From Pseudolactococcus piscium (GTDB taxonomy: Bacteria > Bacillota > Bacilli > Lactobacillales > Streptococcaceae): 60,635 nucleotides of DNA. Of the stretch, positions 34,549 through 44,036 are shown in pieces (the first letter of the stretch is position 1; each line of letters opens with the position of its first letter). Position numbers and translations under genes: made by a program. The stretch spans positions 1 through 60,635 of the forward strand of contig NZ_JXJW01000007.1 of the NCBI RefSeq assembly GCF_002441695.1, given 5' to 3'. Under the pieces are notes generated by a model. That model was not told the origin of the DNA and did no database searches. It was given only the letters and a program-made list of their open reading frames with translations.

Positions 34549-36426
34549 ATGGACTATCAAAAATTAGCCGACCAAATTATCACACATGTTGGGGGCCAAA
34601 AAAACATTCAAAACTTAACCCACTGTGCCACACGTCTTCGATTCAATCTAACCGATGATACCAAAGCAAGCAGCGACACCCTAAAACAACTACCAGGTGT
34701 ACTAGGGGTCACTAAGGGTGGTGGCCAATATCAGGTCATTGTCGGGAATGATGTCGAAAAAGTATACGACCTATTGATTGAGATGCTAGGCTTCTCAGAT
34801 GGGGGCTCCGATGATAAAAAAAATCAGCATATCGGTACAAGGTTGATCGATATTATTTCAAGTATCTTTACACCCATTCTACCTGTCATCACAGCATCAG
34901 GAATGCTTAAAGCCGTATTAGCCCTTTGCACGGCCTTTAAATGGGTCGATCCCGCAACATCAACGGTCTATCAAGTCATTAATTTCATGGCTGATGCTGC
35001 TTTCTACTTTCTACCGATATTCTTGGCCATTTCTGCATCCAAGAAGTTTAAGTGTAACACTTATCTAGCGGCCATGTTGGGTGGGGTACTCTTACATCCG
35101 AACTTCATTGCCATGGTGACAGCAGCTAAAGAGAGTGGAAATGCCATCAAATTTGCCTTTTTACCTATCTACAATGCAAGCTATGCCTCAACTGTTATCC
35201 CGATTATCTTAACAGTCTGGTTCATGTCTTATATTGAGTGCTATGCGAAAAAATATTCACCTAAGATGATTGCCTTTTTTATAGTCCCGTTGATCACTGT
35301 GTTGATCACAGGACTAGTTGCGCTAGTTATTTTGGGACCAGTCGGCTACGTCATCGGGAATTATATCGCGAGTGGCGTCATGTTTCTGGATAGAACAGCT
35401 GGCTGGCTAGTGCCCACTCTCTTAGGTGCTTGCTTCCCGCTACTGGTGATGACTGGCACACATTATGGTATTATACCAATCGGTGCTAACAACATCATGA
35501 CACTTGGTTATGATGCCATGATTGGCCCAGGAAACCTACCCTCAAATATCGCCCAAGGTGGGGCGGCACTTGCCGTCGGTATCAAAACTAAAAAAAGTGA
35601 CATCAAGCAGTTGGCATTTTCTAGTGGCATCACTGCCGTATGTGGCATTACTGAGCCTGCACTATTTGGGATAAATGTCCGTTTTAAAACACCACTATAT
35701 GCTGCCATGGCAGGTGGTGGTGCAGGCGGTTTGTTCATCGGTTTGATGGGTGTTAGACGGTTTGCCTCTGGCTCTCCCGGTCTCTTAACCCTACCCGTCT
35801 ACATCGGTGATAAAGGACTGACCAATATCATCAATGCCTGCATCGGCTGTGGGATTGCCTTTATCGTCTCCTTCATCATTTCTTATCTCTTGTTTAAGGA
35901 GCAGAAGTCCATCGTTACAACACAAGAAACTGAACAAGCAGCTAGTGTACAGACAGCAGTAAATAAACAAAGTGTCACGACAATCATGGCACCTGTCTCT
36001 GGGGAGTTAGTCCCGATCAAGCAAGTAAAAGATGACGTCTTCTCTATGGAAATGATTGGTAAAGGCTGTGCGATCATACCAGATGACAAGCTGTTTGTAT
36101 CTCCTATAAAAGGGAGTGTGACAGCTTTATACAAAACCAACCATGCCATTGGGATAAAATCTGACCAAGGAGTCGAGGTACTGATTCATATTGGTCTTGA
36201 TACCGTCAAACTAGATGGCCAATTCTTTTGCGCACAGATCAAGGTAGGAGATCAAGTCGACATCGGTACCCCACTTATGATCGTAGACCTGGACGCCATC
36301 AAAGCTGCTGGATATGACATCATAACCCCTATCGTCATTACCAATGCTGCTGATTACACAGAAGTCTTGCCCATTACACCCACTATTGTAAGTCGTGAGC
36401 AAGTCATCCTGAAAGTGATTAGATAG
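34549..36426 (+). CDS. Beta-glucoside PTS permease EIIBCA (EII-3)
   Basis: 625-residue EIIBCA permease with phosphocysteine C26 in THCATRLRF, an EIIC membrane domain (about 100-445) and EIIA with H547 in LLIHIGLDT. AAAAGGAGG lies 7 nt before ATG at 34549. It is cotranscribed with the second licT and has no RAT of its own. No glycosidase is linked, so its imported 6-phospho-beta-glucosides would have to be cleaved by the enzymes of the 9-19 kb operon or others elsewhere. EIIC is the most divergent of the three EII here. Confidence 0.94.
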   Translation: MDYQKLADQIITHVGGQKNIQNLTHCATRLRFNLTDDTKASSDTLKQLPGVLGVTKGGGQYQVIVGNDVEKVYDLLIEMLGFSDGGSDDKKNQHIGTRLIDIISSIFTPILPVITASGMLKAVLALCTAFKWVDPATSTVYQVINFMADAAFYFLPIFLAISASKKFKCNTYLAAMLGGVLLHPNFIAMVTAAKESGNAIKFAFLPIYNASYASTVIPIILTVWFMSYIECYAKKYSPKMIAFFIVPLITVLITGLVALVILGPVGYVIGNYIASGVMFLDRTAGWLVPTLLGACFPLLVMTGTHYGIIPIGANNIMTLGYDAMIGPGNLPSNIAQGGAALAVGIKTKKSDIKQLAFSSGITAVCGITEPALFGINVRFKTPLYAAMAGGGAGGLFIGLMGVRRFASGSPGLLTLPVYIGDKGLTNIINACIGCGIAFIVSFIISYLLFKEQKSIVTTQETEQAASVQTAVNKQSVTTIMAPVSGELVPIKQVKDDVFSMEMIGKGCAIIPDDKLFVSPIKGSVTALYKTNHAIGIKSDQGVEVLIHIGLDTVKLDGQFFCAQIKVGDQVDIGTPLMIVDLDAIKAAGYDIITPIVITNAADYTEVLPITPTIVSREQVILKVIR

Positions 36427-36457
36427 AGTTCATTTAAGCCTAAAAAAATGAGAGTTT

Positions 36458-36489
36458 AAAACCGAAAACTAGTATTAGTTTTCGGTTTT
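36458..36489 (+). terminator. Terminator of the licT-EII-3 unit
   Basis: A 14-bp perfect stem, AAAACCGAAAACTA (36458-36471) with TAGTTTTCGGTTTT (36476-36489). Confidence 0.8.
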
Positions 36490-36623
36490 AAAAGTAGCGA
36501 TTAAGTTCGCACCTGTTTGGTATGACCTCCCCTAAAAGATAGGGCGTTATACTATATGATTTCCCAGTAGCAAACACACTTTTTAGCTTAGAAATGGTAG
36601 AATGGGCTAAAATGGAGGTCTTT

Positions 36624-37424
36624 ATGCTGTCATCTCATGTCATCTTGACATTTCTCACCTATTTCCCTATCTATGCCTTTCTTGGCTGGTGCTTAGAAGT
36701 AATTTATGCATCGGTCAATACCAGTAAATTTGTCAATCGTGGCTTTTTAAACGGTGCTGTTTGTCCCATATATGGGGTTGGTGCTGTTTTACTCATTATT
36801 TTTCTAACACCACTTTCAAACCACTTACCCCTTCTATTCCTGGCATCAGTTATGATTGCAAGTCTTCTGGAATTGGTTGGTGGCTACATGCTAGAAAAGC
36901 TATTTCACATGAGATGGTGGGATTATACTGAGGAACCTTTTAATATCGGGGGATTCATCTGTTTAAAGTTCTCTCTCATGTGGGGGATTGCTGGCGTTTT
37001 CCTGATGAAACTCATACAGCCAATGATCGCTGGGATCTTAAGTCATTTACCTGCAACACCAGTTTTGCTGATTATTTGTATCTTCTACCTTATCTTAATT
37101 ACAGACTGCCTCATCACAATTATTGCTATTGCACATCTCAACCGAGATTTGAGACAAGTCCATGACCTATCACGCCTGATACGAGCTGGGAGTGATACAT
37201 TGGCAGAAAACCTTGGTACTTTCGCTGTCGATACGTCTGAAAAACTGGATAATCGTAAAGATGAACTTGCTGAAAGCCTGACAAAAGAACTAGAAGAGTT
37301 GTTGTCACATCAGACTAGAATTCGTGCACGCATTCTAAAAGCGTTCCCTAATGCCAAACACGACAGGGATCGCCGCGCACTAGACACACTTAGAGCACGT
37401 TATGAAGCGCGCAGAAAGAAATAG
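36624..37424 (+). CDS. Putative ABC-transporter type IV membrane protein (PF06541-like)
   Basis: 266 residues. Five or so membrane helices in the first 170 residues carry the signature FVNRGFLNGAVCPIYGVG, typical of the PF06541 family whose name (putative ABC-transporter type IV) is not backed by a known function. A basic, charged coiled C-terminal region (180-266, ending RRALDTLRARYEARRKK) is cytoplasmic. The ATG at 36624 has GGAGG 5 nt upstream. An earlier start ten codons upstream is less likely. Single gene with a strong bidirectional terminator. Confidence 0.8.
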   Translation: MLSSHVILTFLTYFPIYAFLGWCLEVIYASVNTSKFVNRGFLNGAVCPIYGVGAVLLIIFLTPLSNHLPLLFLASVMIASLLELVGGYMLEKLFHMRWWDYTEEPFNIGGFICLKFSLMWGIAGVFLMKLIQPMIAGILSHLPATPVLLIICIFYLILITDCLITIIAIAHLNRDLRQVHDLSRLIRAGSDTLAENLGTFAVDTSEKLDNRKDELAESLTKELEELLSHQTRIRARILKAFPNAKHDRDRRALDTLRARYEARRKK

Positions 37425-37435
37425 CTAGAGCAGCT

Positions 37436-37471
37436 AAAAAGACCAGAAACAAATGTGTTTCTGGTCTTTTT
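37436..37471. terminator. Bidirectional terminator between convergent genes
   Basis: GACCAGAAACA (37441-37451) with TGTTTCTGGTC (37456-37466), five A before and five T after. Confidence 0.9.
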
Positions 37472-37523
37472 GTCTGTTTGATTATCCTAAGCTAATTACC
37501 AATTTGCTAAAGCTGATCCCTTA

Positions 37524-38693
37524 TCAGTTCATCGTAGCAGGCTTATGGTTGGTATTCAAGAATAGAGAGAGAACACCTGTTCCTAAAAGAATAATTGCTG
37601 AGATATAATACGGGAAAATATGGTTCAGGTCAAATAAATAACCTGCTGCTAATGGCCCTAGAATGTTACCAAAACTCGTAAATGTTGAATTTAATCCATT
37701 TATCATCCCTTGTTGATGACCAGCATGTTTAGAAAGATAGGTTGTAACTGCCGGTCTGAACAAATCAAATGCTAGAAAGACAACAAAGGTTGAAAGAACG
37801 ACAACCAGATGACTTTTTGTAAAGGCAATAATTGCAATGAAGACACCACTTGCAAAAAATGTTAATTGAATCAATCTAATTTCACCAATTTTTTGAACAA
37901 TCGCATCAAAGAAAAAAACCTGACAGATAAGCGCGATAATCCCACTCACTGTAATAATCATGGCAATCTCACCTGTTGTAAATGAAAAGTTAGATGAGGC
38001 CATGATGCTATAAATCGCTTCAAATGCTTGCAAGCCAAATGATGAAATGAGGATGATTGCAAAGAGCGAGGCAAAAATCGGCCGTTTTAAAGTTGCAAGG
38101 ATTGATCCCTTAACAGATTCGCTTACCTTCTGGATATTTTTTTCTGGTTCTTTTAAAACCATTAATGTCAAAATAAAGCCAATCAAACTTAATAATGAGG
38201 CCGCATAAAATGGCGCACGTATGCCCAAATAAGCAATAAGACCACCAACACCAGGACCAATGATAAAGCCACCACTAATGGCTGCTGAGACGATTCCCAT
38301 CGCCTTTGGCCGTTCTGCAATCGTCGTCATATCTGCTACATAAGCTGTTACAGCAGGCATAATTAAAGCTGCTGCAATCCCGCCTAGACCACGTGACACA
38401 TAAAAGCCATTTTTAGATTGGGCTAAGCCAAAAAGTAGCTCAGATATCGAAAAGATGATCATACCTGTCGCAATTATCTTTTTTCTACCCATTCTATCTG
38501 ATAGTATCCCTGCCACTGGTGACATCAACAACTGTGTGATGGCAAAAATAGAGATCATCATCCCCATCGTGGTACCAGAAAAATTCATTTCATCTTTTAG
38601 CTGTGGAATGACTGGAATAACTAAACCAACACCCAAAAAGACTAGAAATAAATTGGAGATGGCTAAATACATCATACTTTTTTTATTTTTCAA
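37524..38693 (-). CDS. MFS multidrug/tetracycline-type exporter
   Basis: 389 residues, twelve predicted membrane helices. The loop 2-3 motif GILSDRMGRKK (antiporter motif A) and helix 5 motif GPGVGG (antiporter motif C) mark a drug:H+ antiporter of the Bmr/NorA/TetA group. The start is TTG at 38693 with AGAGGAGG 6 nt upstream. Expression appears to be controlled by a 150-nt leader with a short peptide and a terminator hairpin. Substrate unknown. Confidence 0.88.
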   Translation of the reverse strand: MKNKKSMMYLAISNLFLVFLGVGLVIPVIPQLKDEMNFSGTTMGMMISIFAITQLLMSPVAGILSDRMGRKKIIATGMIIFSISELLFGLAQSKNGFYVSRGLGGIAAALIMPAVTAYVADMTTIAERPKAMGIVSAAISGGFIIGPGVGGLIAYLGIRAPFYAASLLSLIGFILTLMVLKEPEKNIQKVSESVKGSILATLKRPIFASLFAIILISSFGLQAFEAIYSIMASSNFSFTTGEIAMIITVSGIIALICQVFFFDAIVQKIGEIRLIQLTFFASGVFIAIIAFTKSHLVVVLSTFVVFLAFDLFRPAVTTYLSKHAGHQQGMINGLNSTFTSFGNILGPLAAGYLFDLNHIFPYYISAIILLGTGVLSLFLNTNHKPATMN

Positions 38694-38704
38694 AATTTCC
38701 TCCT

Positions 38705-38746
38705 CTATAAAAATAAAATATAAAAACAGCCACTAGGAATGGCCAT
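38705..38746 (-). CDS. Candidate 13-residue leader peptide of the MFS gene
   Basis: ATG at 38746 opens a frame reading MAIPSGCFYILFL, ending in TAG just before the AGAGGAGG site of the exporter gene. Its codons run through the leader terminator hairpin, so a ribosome stalled on it would melt the hairpin, as in antibiotic-induced leaders. Its own ribosome site is weak (AAAAAAGAG). Small and unproven. Confidence 0.4.
   Translation of the reverse strand: MAIPSGCFYILFL
38721..38744 (-). terminator. Attenuator hairpin in the MFS leader
   Basis: On the minus strand GGCCA (38740-38744) pairs with TGGCT (38728-38732), followed by GTTTTTATATTTTATTTTT. It lies about 28 nt before the exporter start codon. 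Confidence 0.65.
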
Positions 38747-38856
38747 CTCTTTTTTCGTATATCGTTTCTTTTTCTGTAAATCGGATAGCTACAAAATGCG
38801 CTACTACATGATACTGAAACTCACTACTCTTAACTTATTTTATTTTATCTTATTTC

Positions 38857-38884
38857 ATTCTATCACATCTACCCTATTTGTCAA
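38857..38884 (-). promoter_or_regulatory. MFS exporter promoter
   Basis: Minus-strand TTGACA (38879-38884), 16 bp, TAGAAT (38857-38862). It predicts a 5' leader of about 157 nt, long for a single exporter gene. Confidence 0.7.
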
Positions 38885-38911
38885 AAGAACACGTCCTATT
38901 TGGCATTCACA

Positions 38912-39442
38912 TCACGATCCCATCTCTTTTTCAAATCTAAAAAAGTTAATGCCCAATTCAAGTGGCAAGCCACCGACTTGGTCTCCCTCTTGATGTGGGT
39001 CTCTATGCTTGATATTAAAGAACTCTACAATCTTGAACCCACAGCGATTGACATAGAAATGAATATTTCGCTTATCATAATAAGGGGTATGTGTTTCCCA
39101 TATTTTAGTTCCTGGATAGGCTGCTTCAAGCGCCTGCCATATTTTTTGACCAACACCTTTACTTTGAACACCATCAGCTACATAGAGCAACTCTAGCTTA
39201 TTATAGTGGCTAACATCATCGATTACAAGGACTGTTCCACCGACAATTTTATCATCTAGAAAAGCAAAATAGGCCCTTGATCCGGGTGTATTAAAAGAGG
39301 CCTCAATATCAGAGATTGGTAATACCAAGGCGTTTTGATGGCCAAATGTTGTCTCATAACTTTTTTGAAATGCAGTTTGTATGGCCTTAATAAATTGCAC
39401 CTTTTCTGCTTTTTTCACAGGTACTAACTTGATATTAGACAT
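38912..39442 (-). CDS. GNAT-family acetyltransferase
   Basis: 176-residue GNAT protein. The acetyl-CoA region is LELLYVADGVQSKGVGQKIWQALEAAYPG and the C-terminal part FYVNRCGFKIVEFFNIKH fits the fold. The N-terminal half (KKAEKVQFIKAIQTAFQKSYE) is typical of small N-acetyltransferases. Substrate unknown. It is on the same strand as the MFS gene but upstream of its promoter, with no obvious terminator between them: the promoter of the exporter overlaps its 3' neighbourhood. Confidence 0.85.
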   Translation of the reverse strand: MSNIKLVPVKKAEKVQFIKAIQTAFQKSYETTFGHQNALVLPISDIEASFNTPGSRAYFAFLDDKIVGGTVLVIDDVSHYNKLELLYVADGVQSKGVGQKIWQALEAAYPGTKIWETHTPYYDKRNIHFYVNRCGFKIVEFFNIKHRDPHQEGDQVGGLPLELGINFFRFEKEMGS

Positions 39443-39628
39443 GTTCCCCTCCCGCTAACTTTAACTGGTTCACGCATTACAGCTAGTATAACATATGTAA
39501 ACGATGATTATTTGACCTACTTATGCCTACACCTATACATTTATAAACATAAACCCCTAAAAACGGGCACATTTTTTGCTAAAATAAACTATACAGAAAG
39601 GGAGGGTTCGCAAGAACTCATCGTACAT

Positions 39629-40477
39629 ATGAATAAAAAACTAATTTTAGGTCTGGCCTTATTCGCTATCACTTCTTTTGGCATCTTGAGCGGCTGTGAT
39701 AAAGCAGCACCTACCAAATCCCAGAAAAAGGAAATCATCGTCGCAACAAATGCGAACTCTAAACCGAATACTTATATGGAAAATGATAAGTTGACAGGTT
39801 ATGATATTGAACTGACACGCGCGGTTTTTAAACAACTGCCCGAGTATAAACTAAAATTTCAGGTGATTGATTTTAACTCAGTCTTATCTGGTGTTGACAA
39901 TGGCAGATTTCAAATGGCCGCAAATGCCCTATCCTGGACAGCTGAACGGGCTGAAAAATATGGGTACTCGCTACCGCTTTCTAAATCAGCAACTTCTGTC
40001 GCAGTCAAACCTGGCATGAAAGTCAAAACGTTGACAGACTTAGCCGGTAAAACAACTGAAGTGTTGGCTGGTGTTCAAGTCGCAACCATGCTTGAAACTT
40101 GGAACAAGGAAAATCCTGATAAAGCCATGCATCTAACCTATATGGATGCTAGCTACCCGCTGACTTCCTATGTTGCGGATGTCGATTCTGGAAAAAGCGA
40201 CTTCGTCATGTATGATCAAATTTCCTTAACGCAAATTATTAAACAACAAAACTACACCCTCAAGGTTGAACCAATTGACTTAGGGGCCACTGATAAGCAT
40301 ACTGGCTTTAATTACTTCATTTTTGGTAAAGATCGTGATGATAAAACCTTGCAGAAAAAAGTAGATGACGTATTAGTCAAGCTTTACAAAGATGGCACGA
40401 TGGGCAAACTATCTGAAAAGTATCTGGGCGGTAATTTCATTCCTAGAAAGGATGAAATGAGCGATGCCAAGGATTAA
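39629..40477 (+). CDS. Amino-acid ABC substrate-binding lipoprotein
   Basis: 282-residue extracellular solute-binding protein family 3. Lipoprotein signal with lipobox LSGC (about residues 19-22) and the domain start KKEIIVATNANSKPNTYMENDKLTGYDIELTRAV. It probably binds a polar amino acid such as cystine. It has no linked permease or ATPase; instead an amidase gene overlaps its 3' end by 14 nt. The ATG at 39629 is chosen for the signal peptide, but the only strong ribosome site (GGGAGGG at 39600-39606) is about 23 nt upstream, which is unusual. Confidence 0.88.
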   Translation: MNKKLILGLALFAITSFGILSGCDKAAPTKSQKKEIIVATNANSKPNTYMENDKLTGYDIELTRAVFKQLPEYKLKFQVIDFNSVLSGVDNGRFQMAANALSWTAERAEKYGYSLPLSKSATSVAVKPGMKVKTLTDLAGKTTEVLAGVQVATMLETWNKENPDKAMHLTYMDASYPLTSYVADVDSGKSDFVMYDQISLTQIIKQQNYTLKVEPIDLGATDKHTGFNYFIFGKDRDDKTLQKKVDDVLVKLYKDGTMGKLSEKYLGGNFIPRKDEMSDAKD

Positions 40478-41939
40478 GGATGCCACGTATTGGGCCGAAA
40501 AACTAGGTCAAGGTAAGGTCAGCACATCCGACTTACTCTTGCTAACCGAAAAAAAAATAACTGAGATTAATCCCAAATATAATGCGATAGTGGCCTATGA
40601 TATTGCCAAGGCACAGGATGATCTGAGCATCACTAAAACAGGGTTTTTCGCGGGGCTTCCCTTTCCCTTAAAGATGTTAGGGCAAGATCACATAGGACTT
40701 CCATCAACTGCAAGTGCTAAGCTATTTAAAGACAACATCGCACAGGCTGATGATAACTATGTCAAGGCATTACTGACATCGGGCTTGACCCCTTTTGGAC
40801 AAACCAATGCGCCTGAATTTGGCTTTAAAAATATTTCCGACTCAGCCCTCTATGGTGACACACGTAATGTCTGGAACCCTTCTCATTATTCTGGTGGGTC
40901 TTCTGGTGGTGCTGCATCTGCTGTTGCTTCGGGTATCTTTCCCATGGCAGGGGCTTCAGATGGTGGCGGTTCTATCCGAATTCCAGCCTCTTTCTCTGGT
41001 CTGATTGGCCTAAAAGTAACGCGTGGCTTAATGCCTCAAGGTCCAGATAGCTACCGAGGCTGGCAAGGCGCATCGACTAGTGGTGCTTTGACTGTCTCTG
41101 TTCGTGATACAGCGCATTTTCTAGCAGAAATGCAGCGCATGCAAGAAGCAGATCCCTATCAAGCCACCTTATTAGATAAGGATGCCCTACACACACTGAC
41201 TGAAATAGATCGCCCATTAACGATTGCCTACTCTTTTGACACGCCGATTTCAGGTATTCCCATTTCGGATACAGCAAAAGCAGCACTCCAAAAAGCCATT
41301 GATTTCTTGAAATCCCAAGGACATCATGTCACGGAAGTCCCTTTTCCGCTTGACGCCCGTCCCCTGATCCAAGCTTACTATCAGATGAATGCTGCAGAAA
41401 CCTATGCCATGCTCAAACCTTGGGAAGATGCAAAGGGCAGACACCTGACAAAACAGGAGGTTGAACCCTTGACCTATGCCCTGCTAGAAGCTGGTCGACA
41501 TGTTGATGCGGCCTCCTATATTCAAGCCTTAAGCTCATGGGATACAGCCTGTGCCACTTTTGATGATACCCTGTTTAGCCAGGTTGATTTTTTCCTAACA
41601 CCTACGACAGCAAAGACCGCACCTAGAATTGATGCCACCTTAATCACACCCGATCTACTAGAAAAACTAGTAAACACTCGTAACTATGATTTAGGTCAAC
41701 AACTCACACATATCGAGCAAGCGTTTGAAGCCTCACTTGCCTATACCCCCTATAATTTCATCAGTAATCTAACAGGTCAGCCTGCCATCTCGCTTCCAGT
41801 CTACCTAGAAGCTGAAACCAACCTACCACAAGGCGTTCAACTCTGGGGTAGGAAGAACTCCGAGATTTTGATGCTTCGCTTAGCACGACAATTTGAAGCA
41901 CATGACCAGTTTATCTTGCCTGAGTATTATCGTTCATAA
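40464..41939 (+). CDS. Amidase-signature family hydrolase
   Basis: 491-residue amidase-signature enzyme. Catalytic Ser-cisSer-Lys residues are K70 ([10 protein letters not shown]), S146 (GGSSGGA, 144-150) and S170 ([10 protein letters not shown]). It hydrolyses an amide bond in a small molecule. It is not GatA, as no gatB or gatC is adjacent. The ATG overlaps the binding-protein gene by 14 nt, so the two are coupled and may handle the same amide or amino-acid compound (inference). Cytoplasmic, no signal peptide. Confidence 0.88.
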   Translation: MPRIKDATYWAEKLGQGKVSTSDLLLLTEKKITEINPKYNAIVAYDIAKAQDDLSITKTGFFAGLPFPLKMLGQDHIGLPSTASAKLFKDNIAQADDNYVKALLTSGLTPFGQTNAPEFGFKNISDSALYGDTRNVWNPSHYSGGSSGGAASAVASGIFPMAGASDGGGSIRIPASFSGLIGLKVTRGLMPQGPDSYRGWQGASTSGALTVSVRDTAHFLAEMQRMQEADPYQATLLDKDALHTLTEIDRPLTIAYSFDTPISGIPISDTAKAALQKAIDFLKSQGHHVTEVPFPLDARPLIQAYYQMNAAETYAMLKPWEDAKGRHLTKQEVEPLTYALLEAGRHVDAASYIQALSSWDTACATFDDTLFSQVDFFLTPTTAKTAPRIDATLITPDLLEKLVNTRNYDLGQQLTHIEQAFEASLAYTPYNFISNLTGQPAISLPVYLEAETNLPQGVQLWGRKNSEILMLRLARQFEAHDQFILPEYYRS

Positions 41940-41940
41940 T

Positions 41941-41974
41941 AAAAAGCACAATTCTTGCTGAATTGTGCTTTTTT
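41941..41974. terminator. Bidirectional terminator after the amidase gene
   Basis: GCACAATTC (41946-41954) with GAATTGTGC (41960-41968), five A before and six T after. It also faces the ABC exporter genes. Confidence 0.9.
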
Positions 41975-42011
41975 GCATTACATATCCACGACTGACAAGG
42001 ATACCTGACCT

Positions 42012-42776
42012 TTACAAGTCTTGTTTTCTGATGAATGATAAGCCGATTAAGCCAAAGATAAGACCCTCTATCAAGGATAGGAGTAGGCCAACCCAGCTAG
42101 TATTTGGCATGGCATTCAGACTATTCGATGAATAGACCGCGATTGAACTTGTAAAGATAACGACGACAATACCGATTGCCATTGTAATGCCAAGATAAAC
42201 AAAAATTCCCCAAAATTTGCCTCGTGTCATAATCACGACAAAGAATAGAATCACGATAGACGCTAGGGAGCCAACTAATGAGTTCAGTATGAGCATCAAA
42301 ATATTGCCGATTGAAAACGTATCTGAAATCATACTTAAAAACTCGCTTAACTGATGACTATAGACGCCTAAAATTAAGATAAAAGGAATGATGAACATCG
42401 TAAAAAATGCCAATAACGTCGAAAGCAGCGTCGCAACCAGTTTGATGAAATAATAGGTCATGCGATTGACACCTGAAGCAATCATTAAACTCAGCGCCTT
42501 GTTACTGTAATCAACCGATAGTAAATGAAAGGGGTAAATGATTTGAAACGCCCAAATCCCAACAACTAATGCAAGTGTGAAAAAGACCGTTAATGCGATG
42601 AGTACAGATGGTCCGCGTCCAGGTTCTGAAGAATTTGAGACCGTTTGGTTGATCAAACTGATAATTAACACCGAGTCAACTAATGATAAAATCGTCAGCA
42701 CACCAATAATAATCAACCAAGTCTTATCCCGAAAATTGCGATAAAATTCCATTTTAAAAATATTTTTTGAATTCAT
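42012..42776 (-). CDS. ABC-2 type exporter permease
   Basis: 254 residues with six predicted membrane helices (about 18-40, 68-90, 110-140, 160-185, 190-215, 230-250). Lacks sequence features that name a substrate. Its ATG overlaps the stop of the ATPase gene as TAATG, so the two are translated together. Similar pairs export peptides, lipids or drugs. Given the nearby Rgg/peptide/MATE island a link to peptide export or self-protection is possible but unsupported. Confidence 0.85.
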   Translation of the reverse strand: MNSKNIFKMEFYRNFRDKTWLIIIGVLTILSLVDSVLIISLINQTVSNSSEPGRGPSVLIALTVFFTLALVVGIWAFQIIYPFHLLSVDYSNKALSLMIASGVNRMTYYFIKLVATLLSTLLAFFTMFIIPFILILGVYSHQLSEFLSMISDTFSIGNILMLILNSLVGSLASIVILFFVVIMTRGKFWGIFVYLGITMAIGIVVVIFTSSIAVYSSNSLNAMPNTSWVGLLLSLIEGLIFGLIGLSFIRKQDL

Positions 42777-43654
42777 TAGTTTGATCCTTTCTTGATAAAG
42801 TCAGCAAATTTTGATTCTTTTTTGATACTATCAAAATTTACACCCGCTTCAACAGCATGACGAAAAGCAACTTGAAATGCTTCCGGCGTACTATCAAATC
42901 TAAGGGTGTCATCCTTGATCTCTACTTGAACCCCAGCATTCGTTAAGAAAGTCTCTAAAACATGGACATCACTGACAGACACTGTATAAGTTAACAGTTC
43001 TGTTTGGTCTTTCAAGTCAAAAGTTGCCTTGAAATCACCGTCTGATAGCAGATAAACTTTATCACAGATCGCTTCAATATCTTCTTGAACATGGCTAGAA
43101 ATCAGTACCAAGCAGCCTTTTTGTTTGAGTGCCAGTAGATACTCTCTAAACCAGGCAACAGACTTCGCTTCAATACCACGGAAAGGCTCATCAAAAATCA
43201 GAATATCAGCATCATTCATCACAGAAATGAGTAAAATCAGCTTTTTCTTCATACCAAGTGAATAAGTCCCGACATTTTTGTTCAGTACACCAGTATTCAA
43301 ATCAAGCTTTTCTGCCAATTTGAGTGCTTTTTCTTCATCAAATTCACCACGTAATCCACCAAAATATCTGAGATTAAATAGGCCTGTATAGTTCTTATAC
43401 AGTTCCATATCATCCAAAAGAATGCCCACTTTTGTCAATATGCTTGGGTTTTCTTTGATATTTTCGCCATCGAACTGAATATTACCTTGATAATTTGTGA
43501 TAATATTTGTCAAGGTTTTAAAGAAAGTCGTCTTACCGACCCCATTATTACCGACAATCCCATAAATTTGGCCTGATTCGAAAACACCTTCAGTGATTGA
43601 TAGTACCTTCTTTGATTGATATGAAAATTTAACAGCTTCTACTTTAATTTGCAT
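42776..43654 (-). CDS. ABC exporter ATPase
   Basis: 292-residue nucleotide-binding protein. Walker A GNNGVGKT (35-42), signature YSLGMKKKL (LSGGQ variant with YSLGM), Walker B DILIFDEP and switch-His ISSHVQED are present. A C-terminal 80-residue extension follows, as in BcrA/SkfE-type ATPases. AAGGGGTG precedes the start, and a TGTTATAAT box lies about 20 nt upstream. Forms a two-gene unit with the permease. Confidence 0.92.
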   Translation of the reverse strand: MQIKVEAVKFSYQSKKVLSITEGVFESGQIYGIVGNNGVGKTTFFKTLTNIITNYQGNIQFDGENIKENPSILTKVGILLDDMELYKNYTGLFNLRYFGGLRGEFDEEKALKLAEKLDLNTGVLNKNVGTYSLGMKKKLILLISVMNDADILIFDEPFRGIEAKSVAWFREYLLALKQKGCLVLISSHVQEDIEAICDKVYLLSDGDFKATFDLKDQTELLTYTVSVSDVHVLETFLTNAGVQVEIKDDTLRFDSTPEAFQVAFRHAVEAGVNFDSIKKESKFADFIKKGSN

Positions 43655-43743
43655 ACGTTCACCCCTTTTTTGCTATTATAACATATTTGTTTTATTAAAA
43701 AGCAACTGAATGTTAGACACTTATAGAAAATGCCTAGCATTTG

Positions 43744-43768
43744 AAACAAAAAAACACCCTATGGTGTC
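43744..43768. repeat. Left copy of rpsI-terminator core, edge of island
   Basis: The 22-nt stretch at 43744-43765 (core AACACCCTATGGT) is repeated in the same orientation at 47371-47393 inside the rpsI terminator, differing by one A in the A-run. Here it forms its own small minus-strand terminator, ACACC-ctat-GGTGT. Confidence 0.6.
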
Positions 43769-43777
43769 ATGATGTGT

Positions 43778-44036
43778 CCCTCAGAATATAGACAATCTGA
43801 GTTAAAACTAAATACCGTACTAGGTTATGAAAAAGGTGCTGATGTCTATAAATTTATAGCTAAGAAATATCATGCTAATGATCTTAAGAATATTAAATAT
43901 TGGGTTGCTCTGTACTAATCTCTTAGAAGTGTTGGTCTTCAGCGTAAATAGCAAAATACAGTTTATGATAACCAAGTTAAACTCAATGCGGTAAACTTAT
44001 ACTGAACAGGCGAAAAATTTTATCAAGAAGACGTTG
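43778..44036 (+). pseudogene. IS3-type transposase OrfA remnant
   Basis: One frame reads SEYRQSELKLNTVLGYEKG, then YKFIAKKYHANDLKNIKYWVALY, then QVKLNAVNLY and TGEKFYQEDV, the two-helix-turn-helix layout of IS3/IS150-type OrfA. It is broken by stops at 43916, 43949 and 44003. No OrfB with a DDE domain and no inverted-repeat ends are seen. A decayed insertion sequence. Confidence 0.7.

Noticed and set aside
36490-36623. Riboswitch before the PF06541-like gene
   Set aside because: A GACCTCCCC..GGG pairing was noted, but it matches no known class and could be chance.
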